A stretch of 11,391 nucleotides of DNA from Kiritimatiellia bacterium (GTDB lineage Bacteria > Verrucomicrobiota > Kiritimatiellia > RFP12 > UBA1067). The notes beneath the pieces were generated by a model that ran no database searches, had not been told where the DNA came from, and saw nothing but the letters and a program-made list of their open reading frames with translations. The translations under genes were made by a program, and so were the position numbers. Position 1 is the first letter of the stretch; each line of letters begins with the position of its first letter. This document shows positions 1-11,391 of this stretch, in pieces. The stretch lies in the NCBI GenBank assembly GCA_017508315.1, contig JAFVZE010000063.1, forward strand, positions 1 through 11,391, read 5' to 3'.

Positions 1-955
1 GGATGAGCTGGAGTTTGCCGTCCGCCGAAATCGGCTCGGCGGGAACGCAGTCGACGGGGAAGCCCGACCCGGGGCGGTAGAACTGCACGGTCAGGAAATT
101 ATTGTTGGTGCAACTCGCCAGAAGATACATCGCCTCGTAGCAGCGGTTCGGCACTCGGAACTGAAGACGTGTAGGCGTTGCGCTGAGCGCCCCCGCCCAA
201 CGTCCGCCGAACGTACCGTTGTTCGGAGCGCCGTACTCGGAAACGCACGCCTCGCGGACCCACGAGCGCGCAAGATCGACCGACCGTGACGAGGAGAGGA
301 AAGGCACGTCCCCGAACATCGTCCTGTCCGCGGCGGGATTGCCCGCGCTCGTCGCGACCTTCCCGAGCGGAACCCGGTACCAGCCTGACGCGGAAACGAC
401 GCTCGATCGTTTCACCTCCGAAACTGTCGCGCCCCTCGATGAGCGGACGGCAAGTTCCTTCCCGGCCACGTCGGCGGTCGCCGGAAGCGCATGCAGAAGG
501 ATGTCGTCCACATAGAACGCGAGATAGCCGTCGACGAGTTCGACGGCCAGCCGGAGACGGCGCACGGCTGGCGTCTGCCAGCGCTCGCTTTGGAGATATT
601 CGCAGATATCCCCGACATCCTGCGGGATCGAAAAAGTGCGCTTATACCGGCCGTTCGGCGTGTAATCGCAATTCTCCCACCAATAAGTCATCTTCTCGCG
701 CGGCGAGGTCGAGCCCGGATAACCGCGCTTCTGCGGGTTCTCGCCCGTCGGATCGCTGTAGCGCCAGGCATATCCGTTCGCCTTGGAGATGACCGTCAAC
801 TTCTCAAGCCCGCGTCCGAACGAAAGAGTGAGATTTTCCTTTTCCGGGAGTACCGCGTCGAATTCAAGCCGCGTTCCCTTCTCAATCGTCGCACCCTGAG
901 CGAGCCACGCCGATGAAACAAAACAGACCGCGAACACTTTCTTAAGGTTGCACAT
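1..955 (-). CDS. Secreted protein of unknown function, N-terminal 318 residues (C-terminus beyond window)
   Basis: I read this frame by hand from the start at 955 to the window edge and found no stop, so the gene continues past base 1. The product starts MCNLKKVFAVCF and has a short basic N-terminus and a hydrophobic stretch ending near WLAQGA, as in a Sec signal peptide. Residues 24-160 are rich in alternating hydrophobic and charged residues (LEFDAVLPEKENLTLSFG; VELVDGYLAFYVDDILLHAL), which suggests a concanavalin/LamG-like or other beta-sandwich domain that often binds or cleaves glycans. Residues 165-318 look like a second, Trp/Tyr-rich beta domain. The start is ATG at 955 or GTG at 958, in frame and adjacent; an AAGGA site lies 9 or 6 nt upstream. 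The gene follows the beta-helix gene by 26-29 bp, so the two probably share a transcript and promoter. I do not recognise a named family; secretion is fairly safe, function is not. Confidence 0.8.
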   Translation of the reverse strand, partial: MCNLKKVFAVCFVSSAWLAQGATIEKGTRLEFDAVLPEKENLTLSFGRGLEKLTVISKANGYAWRYSDPTGENPQKRGYPGSTSPREKMTYWWENCDYTPNGRYKRTFSIPQDVGDICEYLQSERWQTPAVRRLRLAVELVDGYLAFYVDDILLHALPATADVAGKELAVRSSRGATVSEVKRSSVVSASGWYRVPLGKVATSAGNPAADRTMFGDVPFLSSSRSVDLARSWVREACVSEYGAPNNGTFGGRWAGALSATPTRLQFRVPNRCYEAMYLLASCTNNNFLTVQFYRPGSGFPVDCVPAEPISADGKLQLI

Positions 956-984
956 CACGATGTTTCCTTTTCCGTATAACTTTT

Positions 985-3378
985 TTATCTGAAAATAACC
1001 TGCATCCCGAGAAGTTCCTTGGGATCGAATTCATAACATCCGATATCGGGTTTAGATCCGATAATCCGCGCTCGGCCGAGGAGGTCCTTTGCCCCTGTCA
1101 TCCAACCAAGCTCGACAGCGGCATCGACCGTCGGCCCGGATACGACCGTGTAATCGCCTTTGAACGGCTTGCGGAAACGCAGCGAGCCGGGCGAAAGAAG
1201 AATGTTGTTTTCGCCGCCAAGGCCGTATTCACTCGCCGAATGCTTGAAATTGCCGCACCAATCCGTTGACCCTTCATCCGGAATCAGAGTGCCGTCGTTC
1301 CTTCGAACATTGTAAATAAGCGTATTGCGTACGGTTGCCTTACCTATAATCGGGAAAATCCTGCCAGCGGACCTTTCGTCGCTCCACCCTTTGGCGACAC
1401 AATCAACGATAGTGCAGTTGTCGACAAGGACAGCACTTTTAGACTTATCAGTGTATATCACCTGTGCTGAAAAATAATTATTGATCCATGACATTTCACA
1501 ACGGGCAAAGAGACAGTTTCGAATAACCGTCGCCGATTTCTGCTTTCGCACCCACACCACTCCAAGAGTATGTCCATCGGTGAAATCGGCAAATAGGCAT
1601 CCGTCAAAGACCGGCGAGGCATCTGAGTTGACATAGACAATACTTCCTATGTGGGGAATTTTGCCATTTGTGAATTTACATCGGCGGAATGTCGGTGCCA
1701 CAGTATTGTCATCAAAGTAAATCATGGAAGTATCATACATTTGCATATATTTAGGATTAGTATAGCCGGTAAATGTACAATCCGAAATTTCGCCGTCGGG
1801 ATTTTGAAACAGAGCTCCACCAAGCGCCAAAGGAACATTGTTGAAATCAACAGTAAGCCCTTCAAGTTTGGCATCGCGTGATTTCATTACAATCATTCCC
1901 TTTTTATACACGTTCGATGCCACGGCTTCGGTCATATCAGCCCGGAGTTTCAATATGGTACCGGCGCCTAAACCCGTCATCGACTGTCCGTTTTCAAGAA
2001 CAATTGAATGATCCGGGAAGATAAACTCCCCTTCAGCAATATGAAGACGGTCGCCGTATGTCGCCTCTGAATTGCCGTTGGTAAGAACTTCATAACCTCC
2101 GGCTACGGTAGCCTTGGCAGTGCCTAAAGAAAGTCCATTATTCTCATCATCGCCATCGGTCGAAACGTAGATCGTTCTTGGCGTATAATACTCAAAGCAG
2201 CCGATGTCTGGAGCCATGCCTTCAATCCGGCCGCGTCCACGAATATCAGTTGAGCCGGCCATCCAATCGAGTTCTTTAGCCGCATTGACCGTAGGCCCGC
2301 TTACGGGAATATAGCGATCACCTTCCGCATATTGAAAATCGATTGCCGCCGGTGTAATTTGCACATTTCCCTCGCCTTCCAAAAGCTGCTCGCTGGCGCA
2401 ATACGAATAGTTCCCCGCCCTGCACGGTTGGAGCTGTCCGGTCTGATTGGTACACCCATACACAAGCGTATTTACCACATTGCCGAACTTTATGACCGGT
2501 CCGCAGAGATTGACCCACGTCAGATCATTAGTGGCGAAAGCGTTTCCGACAAATCGACAATCTATAAATGAACAGTTCTCAAGAGTCGATTTTGCATTGC
2601 CGGAAATAGTACCTGTTGCATATTTTCCAGAGTGTGTATCCTGATTGTTTGCCACCCTCAGAAACTGACAGTTGCGAACAAGAAGTTTGGTAGAGTTGTT
2701 ATCAACTCGGATTGCACCTGGAGTCCAATGTGTCGAACCGCAGGTGCCGTCAATGAATGAGGTGTGAGTTATGAAAGGAGCGTCCGCCGCTTTTATGTCA
2801 ATCAACGGACGGCGGTACGTGATCTGAAAATTGCGAAAAACACAATTCGAGACCACGGGGGAAATTGTTGTATCCTCATAGTGCAGCAGCGTGCCGTTCC
2901 ACGTAGTATTGTAATTTGCAACTGAAAGATCCGCCATGACTCCCTTGGGGCTGTATGCCAACGCTCCGGTAAGTTCCGTTTTGGTGCCGGCATAGTAACA
3001 CATATTAATTGACTTGAAGTCAATCTCAAAGCTGAGCAGTGAGCAATCTGAAGCCGTAAGAGCGAATTGTCTATGCGCGCTCGTCACGTTTAGACGCGTC
3101 AAATCCCGCCCTGCGCCCACAACGCTTTGTCCATTTGTGAGGACTATCGTCTCGGACGGCATATTGAACTCACCCGCCCCTACTATCAGCCGGTTGCCGG
3201 CCGTCGCTTCGGCCGTACCGTTGGTCATCGCCGTATAGGCGGCGGCGATAGTGGCTTTTGCTGTCGCCGAAGAAAGTCCGTCGTTCTTGTCGCTACCGTC
3301 GACGGTTACATAATAATCCACTGCCGCGGATACGGTCAAAGCCATAGCCGCTACAACAACAGACAGCATCGCTTTCAT
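985..3378 (-). CDS. Secreted right-handed parallel beta-helix protein with two tandem choice-of-anchor Q-like units
   Basis: This 797-residue protein opens with a signal peptide (MKAMLSVVVAAMALTVSAA, cleavage near residue 19-20). The rest consists of two homologous units, residues about 22-397 and 402-784. Each begins with a [YI]YV[ST]xDGxDxNxGLS motif, continues with TAKAT, EATxGxRL and a VLxNGQS turn, passes through many short strands with N/C-x-F rungs (NCVFRNF, NCQFLRV, NCLFARC), and closes with VSGPTVxAAxELxWM and PDIGCxE. This is the pattern of pectin-lyase-like beta-helix proteins with a choice-of-anchor Q end, common in Kiritimatiellota, Lentisphaerae and Planctomycetes. Such proteins are exported and are thought to act in polysaccharide binding or cleavage or as surface structures. 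No catalytic residues of a known lyase family could be assigned, so enzyme activity is unproven. The RBS is weak (GGAAA about 7 nt before ATG). GC is about 40-43% in sampled lines (1681-1800) against about 65% in uvrC. The gene is preceded by a promoter with a G10 tract and followed by a second secreted protein gene. Confidence 0.88.
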   Translation of the reverse strand: MKAMLSVVVAAMALTVSAAVDYYVTVDGSDKNDGLSSATAKATIAAAYTAMTNGTAEATAGNRLIVGAGEFNMPSETIVLTNGQSVVGAGRDLTRLNVTSAHRQFALTASDCSLLSFEIDFKSINMCYYAGTKTELTGALAYSPKGVMADLSVANYNTTWNGTLLHYEDTTISPVVSNCVFRNFQITYRRPLIDIKAADAPFITHTSFIDGTCGSTHWTPGAIRVDNNSTKLLVRNCQFLRVANNQDTHSGKYATGTISGNAKSTLENCSFIDCRFVGNAFATNDLTWVNLCGPVIKFGNVVNTLVYGCTNQTGQLQPCRAGNYSYCASEQLLEGEGNVQITPAAIDFQYAEGDRYIPVSGPTVNAAKELDWMAGSTDIRGRGRIEGMAPDIGCFEYYTPRTIYVSTDGDDENNGLSLGTAKATVAGGYEVLTNGNSEATYGDRLHIAEGEFIFPDHSIVLENGQSMTGLGAGTILKLRADMTEAVASNVYKKGMIVMKSRDAKLEGLTVDFNNVPLALGGALFQNPDGEISDCTFTGYTNPKYMQMYDTSMIYFDDNTVAPTFRRCKFTNGKIPHIGSIVYVNSDASPVFDGCLFADFTDGHTLGVVWVRKQKSATVIRNCLFARCEMSWINNYFSAQVIYTDKSKSAVLVDNCTIVDCVAKGWSDERSAGRIFPIIGKATVRNTLIYNVRRNDGTLIPDEGSTDWCGNFKHSASEYGLGGENNILLSPGSLRFRKPFKGDYTVVSGPTVDAAVELGWMTGAKDLLGRARIIGSKPDIGCYEFDPKELLGMQVIFR
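1027..2175 (-). repeat. Second copy of the duplicated beta-helix unit (residues about 402-784)
   Basis: This is the second protein-level copy. It begins IYVSTDGDDENNGLS and ends VSGPTVDAAVELGWM followed by PDIGCYEF. Only 13 residues follow it (through GMQVIFR), so no extra C-terminal domain or recognisable LPxTG or PEP-CTERM sorting signal is present. Confidence 0.8.
2188..3315 (-). repeat. First copy of the duplicated beta-helix unit (residues about 22-397)
   Basis: This is the protein-level tandem repeat unit that starts YYVTVDGSD and ends DIGCFEYY. Its closing motif VSGPTVNAAKELDWM, expected near a protein C-terminus in choice-of-anchor Q proteins, here lies in the middle of the chain. 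Identity to the second copy is high at both ends of the unit, roughly half the residues over the first 70, and low in the middle rungs. This indicates an old in-frame duplication followed by divergence of the core. Confidence 0.8.
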
Positions 3379-3415
3379 AATTGATTTCCATTGGTTGGGT
3401 AATTAACTCAGAGCA

Positions 3416-3444
3416 AGAATATCATTTACCCCCCCCCCTGTCAA
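3416..3444 (-). promoter_or_regulatory. Probable sigma-70-type promoter of the beta-helix gene with a G10 tract in the spacer
   Basis: On the minus strand a perfect -35 hexamer TTGACA (3444-3439) is followed by a 17-bp spacer and the -10 hexamer TATTCT (3421-3416, four of six consensus bases). A TG one base upstream of the hexamer makes it an extended -10. The spacer consists of ten G (3438-3429) plus TAAATGA. Transcription would start near 3408-3410 and give a leader of about 30 nt before the ATG at 3378. The quality of the hexamers, the ideal 17-bp spacing and the position just after the uvrC stop make this the best promoter in the window. It rests on sequence match only. Confidence 0.7.
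3429..3438 (-). repeat. Mononucleotide tract G10 (C10 on the plus strand)
   Basis: Ten identical bases lie entirely inside the spacer of the promoter upstream of the beta-helix gene. Tracts of this length are prone to replication slippage. A one-base change would shift the -35/-10 distance from 17 to 16 or 18 bp. It is the only homopolymer of this length I noticed in the window. Confidence 0.95.
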
Positions 3445-3472
3445 ATCCCGATCCCAAAATGCGTTCCCGAAT

Positions 3473-4942
3473 TCATTTTTCCGTCGCGGCGTTGGCGGCG
3501 ACCTTCAGAACCTCGGCGGCGGTCGCGGCATTCACTCCGGCGGCGGCGGCGATTTCTTCCGCCGAGGCCTTGGCGATGCCGTAGATTGATCTGAAGCGCG
3601 AAAGCAGCTTGAGTTTCTTCGCCTCCCCGATCCCCGGCACTTCGTCCAGAACCGATTCGCGGATCGAGCGGTCCCGCAGTTTGCGGTGATAGGTTATCGC
3701 GAAACGGTGCGCCTCGTCGCGAAGCCGGGTCAGGACGAAAAGCGCCTGCGAATCGCGCGGCAGAATCACGTTCTCGCGCCCGTCGTCGAGCACGATTTCC
3801 TCGTGGCGCTCCGCAAGACCCACGGTCGGAACATCGCAGATCCCCAGTTCCGCGAACACTTCACGCGCCGCACGGAGCTGGGTGATGCCGCCGTCGCAGA
3901 CGAACAGGTCGGCGCGCGGCGACTTTTCCGCAAGCGACGATTCCGGCCCGTAGCGGCGGCGCACCACTTCCGCCATCGAGCGTGGGTCGTCGGCTCCGGC
4001 CACGGTGCGGATGCGGAAGCGGCGGTACCAGCGTCCGTCGGGAATGCCGTCGCGGGCGACGACGAGCGACGCTACCGAATGCTCGCCGAAAAGATTGGAG
4101 ATGTCCACGCACTCTATCGTCCGCGGCGGCGCGGCGAGACCGAGCGCGGCGGCGAGTTCCTCCAGTCCGCGCCGGGCGTCGTCTTCGCGCATCTTCGGGG
4201 TTTTGCGCACAAAATGCGATTTGGTCATTTCCTTGAGCGCAAAGACCGTGTCGCGCAGTTTCGCCGCGGCTTCATAGTCGCCCGCGGCGGCGGCTCCGCG
4301 CATCCTTTCGGCGACCTCTTCGATGACGGCGGGGCGTTCGCCGTTCAGAAACGCGCAGGCTTCCTCAAAGCGCGATCTGTACTCTTCCGCCGAGATCCGC
4401 CCGAGACACGGCGCCGAACACGTGCGGATGACATCGGCGAGGCAGTGCCGATGGGTTTCGCCGTCCGGCTCGAGCGCATCGCATTCGCGGATGCCGTAAT
4501 GCTTCTCCACGAAATCTTTTGCGGTGCGCACCACCGGACTCGACGGGAACGGCCCGAAATACAAGGCCCCGTCGTCGCGCACTATCCGGCAGCAGGTGAA
4601 GCGCGGCCATTTCGCGAGCGGATCGGCCCGAAGCGAAAGATAGCGCTTGTCGTCGCGCATCAGAATATTGAAATGCGGCTTGTGCTTCTTGATGAGCGAG
4701 GCCTCGGTCAAAAGCGCCTCGGCGTCGTTGCGCACGGTTATGAATTCGAGGTCGAACACCGTCTCCACCATCGAGCGCACCTTGGGAGCATGGCGCGCTC
4801 CCGGCCGGAAATAACCGAGGACTCTTCTGCGCAGACTCTTCGCCTTGCCGATGTAGATTATCACGCCCCGGCGATCCCGCATGAGATAGCAGCCGGGGCG
4901 GTCGGGAACGGTCTTAAGCCGTTCTCTCAGAACTTCGTTCAA
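3473..4942 (-). CDS. uvrC: UvrABC system protein C, short form
   Basis: UvrC makes the dual incision in nucleotide excision repair, working with UvrB bound at a DNA lesion. The GIY-YIG nuclease is at residues 12-95 (GCY 17-19, YIG 30-32, Arg39/40, Glu80). Cysteines 154, 167, 175 and 179 match the spacing of the E. coli 4Fe-4S ligands (154, 166, 174, 178). The UVR motif, which contacts UvrB, is at about 203-237. The RNase H-like endonuclease follows with Asp280 (ECVDISN), Asp318/319 (GADDP), Asp350 (VCDGG) and His412 (DEAHR). A helix-hairpin-helix pair is at about 433-480 (VPGIGEAKK), then an Ala-rich tail. At 489 residues it is about 120 shorter than E. coli UvrC (610), the missing part lying between UVR and the RNase H domain. 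The start is TTG, overlapping the tatA stop as TTGA; no other in-frame start precedes the GIY motif before an upstream stop. An AAGGA lies 12 nt upstream, so translation is probably coupled to tatA. Confidence 0.95.
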   Translation of the reverse strand: MNEVLRERLKTVPDRPGCYLMRDRRGVIIYIGKAKSLRRRVLGYFRPGARHAPKVRSMVETVFDLEFITVRNDAEALLTEASLIKKHKPHFNILMRDDKRYLSLRADPLAKWPRFTCCRIVRDDGALYFGPFPSSPVVRTAKDFVEKHYGIRECDALEPDGETHRHCLADVIRTCSAPCLGRISAEEYRSRFEEACAFLNGERPAVIEEVAERMRGAAAAGDYEAAAKLRDTVFALKEMTKSHFVRKTPKMREDDARRGLEELAAALGLAAPPRTIECVDISNLFGEHSVASLVVARDGIPDGRWYRRFRIRTVAGADDPRSMAEVVRRRYGPESSLAEKSPRADLFVCDGGITQLRAAREVFAELGICDVPTVGLAERHEEIVLDDGRENVILPRDSQALFVLTRLRDEAHRFAITYHRKLRDRSIRESVLDEVPGIGEAKKLKLLSRFRSIYGIAKASAEEIAAAAGVNAATAAEVLKVAANAATEK

Positions 4943-5166
4943 GCGTCGGCCAGTTCCTTGGCGGAATCTTTGGCCTTCTCCTTGGCGGCCTCTTCGTCGG
5001 CCTCCTTCTCACCCTCGGCAAGTCCCTTCTTGAATTCGTTCTTGGCGCGGCCGAGCGACTTGGCAAGTTCAGGAATCTTCTTCGCGCCGCCGAAAAGAAC
5101 GAACGCGACCACGAGGCAGATAACGAGCTGCCACGGTCCGATATTCTGAATGAAACCGAAAATCAT
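4939..5166 (-). CDS. tatA: Twin-arginine translocase pore subunit, TatA/E family
   Basis: TatA oligomers form the conduit through which folded proteins with twin-arginine signals cross the cytoplasmic membrane, with TatC (and often TatB) as receptor. The 75-residue product has one N-terminal membrane segment (about 4-25), the family hinge FGG at 25-27, the KKIPELAKSLG amphipathic helix (29-39), and NEFKKG next to it. A charged Ala/Glu/Lys tail follows, as is typical. Length and motif order fit TatA/E better than TatB. The start has a near-ideal Shine-Dalgarno site. No tatB or tatC is nearby, so the partner must be encoded elsewhere. The stop overlaps the uvrC start by 4 bp. The preceding glycosidase ends 67 bp upstream and carries a Sec-type signal, so there is no sign that it is a Tat substrate. 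Confidence 0.93.
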   Translation of the reverse strand: MIFGFIQNIGPWQLVICLVVAFVLFGGAKKIPELAKSLGRAKNEFKKGLAEGEKEADEEAAKEKAKDSAKELADA

Positions 5167-5172
5167 CTTTTA

Positions 5173-5180
5173 CCTCCTTT
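5173..5180 (-). promoter_or_regulatory. Strong ribosome binding site of tatA
   Basis: AAAGGAGG on the minus strand lies 6 nt before the ATG at 5166. It is the strongest Shine-Dalgarno match in the window and fixes the tatA start. It would also set the translation rate of uvrC if that gene is read by coupling. Confidence 0.9.
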
Positions 5181-5194
5181 GTTTATTTCCGTAT

Positions 5195-5223
5195 AGAATA
5201 CCTAATTTGAACGACGAATGCAA
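5195..5223 (-). promoter_or_regulatory. Possible promoter for tatA-uvrC
   Basis: In the 67-bp gap after the glycosidase stop, TTGCAT (5223-5218; the first three bases match the -35 consensus) and TATTCT (5200-5195) are separated by 17 bp. The -10 is identical to that of the beta-helix promoter. The -35 is poor and the genes could equally be read through from upstream, so this is tentative. Confidence 0.35.
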
Positions 5224-5233
5224 GAGAGGGCGC

Positions 5234-11150
<5,917 letters not shown>

Positions 11151-11156
11151 GATATT

Positions 11157-11161
11157 CTCCT
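11157..11161 (-). promoter_or_regulatory. Ribosome binding site of tkt
   Basis: AGGAG on the minus strand lies 6 nt before the ATG at 11150, in the 31-bp gap after the upstream gene. The gap holds no visible promoter or terminator. Confidence 0.8.
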
Positions 11162-11181
11162 GATGTTTCTTGCAAGTGTTG

Positions 11182-11391
11182 TTATTCTTCCGCAGGCCCG
11201 GATGATGCCTCTCCGGCGGAATCCGGAGACTCTTCCGTCGCGGCGGCGTTTCCGTCCGCAGCTTCCTCCGGGCGCTGTTCGTCGCTCTCGGCGCCGTCGC
11301 AGACGGAGACGGAAACGAGAAGCGCGCCTTCCGACAGACGCACGAGCTTCACGCCCTGCGCCATGCGGCCCTGGACGGTGAACTGCGCGAC
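11182..11391 (-). CDS. gyrA: Probable DNA gyrase subunit A, C-terminal 69 residues (N-terminus beyond window)
   Basis: The frame is open to the window edge and ends at TAA (11184-11182). The first 35 residues, VAQFTVQGRMAQGVKLVRL then SEGALLVSVSV, resemble the last blade of the GyrA C-terminal beta-pinwheel, where a GRxxxGVxLxxLxxGxxVxxVxxV pattern recurs. This domain wraps DNA and gives gyrase its supercoiling direction. About 33 acidic, Ala/Ser/Glu-rich residues follow (DEQRPEEAADGN to SSGPAEE), comparable to the acidic tail of E. coli GyrA. With only one blade visible, ParC or another pinwheel protein cannot be fully excluded, but GyrA is the best fit. An ATG at 11364 gives a shorter frame that is not a separate gene. 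tkt follows after 31 bp. Confidence 0.7.
   Translation of the reverse strand, partial: VAQFTVQGRMAQGVKLVRLSEGALLVSVSVCDGAESDEQRPEEAADGNAAATEESPDSAGEASSGPAEE

Noticed and set aside
3379..3472. Rho-independent terminator after uvrC
   Set aside because: I looked for an inverted repeat followed by a T run on the minus strand after the stop and found none; the G tract has no pairing C tract nearby.
3515..3560. Run of GCC/CGG triplets near the uvrC 3' end as a microsatellite
   Set aside because: It simply encodes the Ala-rich helices of the C-terminal HhH region and is interrupted; any slippage in threes would be in frame and no regulatory meaning is evident.
3381..3584. Small plus-strand frame running through the G/C tract
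   Set aside because: It overlaps the uvrC C-terminus in antisense and the tract would put it under frame switching, but its sequence is an Ala-rich mirror of uvrC with no RBS; the promoter reading on the minus strand explains the tract better.
3473..4942. Frameshift or deletion error as the cause of the short uvrC
   Set aside because: Both sides of the shortened linker are in one continuous frame with all motifs intact, and no missing domain fragment is found in another frame nearby.
3686..5149. Plus-strand open frame of 487 codons across uvrC and tatA
   Set aside because: It spans two well supported minus-strand genes, has no plausible ribosome binding site or domain, and is compositionally an antisense shadow.

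Overview
The window is a compact stretch of a GC-rich bacterial chromosome with every convincing gene on the minus strand, so it is read from high to low coordinates. The mix suggests the PVC superphylum, most plausibly an uncultured Kiritimatiellota/Verrucomicrobiota-type bacterium. It combines housekeeping genes, a very large secreted glycosidase, and a secreted parallel beta-helix protein whose repeat units end in motifs of the choice-of-anchor Q kind (DIGCFEY / DIGCYEF). This assignment is inference; no marker gene here settles it.

In transcription order there is first a housekeeping block. It holds the C-terminal end of a probable DNA gyrase subunit A (11391-11182), transketolase (11150-9201) and adenylosuccinate lyase purB (9204-7843). 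These are followed directly by a secreted clan GH-A-type glycoside hydrolase of 870 residues (7846-5234). The gyrA-tkt gap is 31 bp, and tkt/purB and purB/GH overlap by 4 bp each (ATGA), so the block looks like one transcript. After 67 bp, with a possible promoter and a very strong ribosome binding site, come tatA (5166-4939) and uvrC (4942-3473). They overlap by TTGA, so uvrC starts at TTG. The UvrC is an unusually short form: it lacks most of the segment between the UVR motif and the RNase H-like nuclease but keeps all recognisable catalytic and Fe-S residues.

The last block is accessory. A 797-residue secreted beta-helix protein (3378-985), built of two tandem copies of a ~380-residue unit, is followed 26-29 bp later by a second secreted protein of unknown function (955-1, cut by the window edge). 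The beta-helix gene is visibly lower in GC than its neighbours.

The most striking signal lies in the 97 bp between uvrC and the beta-helix gene. A perfect -35 hexamer (TTGACA) and an extended -10 (TGaTATTCT) are separated by exactly 17 bp, and 10 of those 17 bases are an unbroken run of G. This is the layout of slipped-strand, phase-variable promoters such as Neisseria porA, here placed in front of a putative surface/secreted protein pair. It predicts switching of these two genes by gain or loss of single G residues. No RNA genes, CRISPR arrays, insertion sequences or convincing rho-independent terminators were seen, and there is no gene-free stretch longer than 100 bases.
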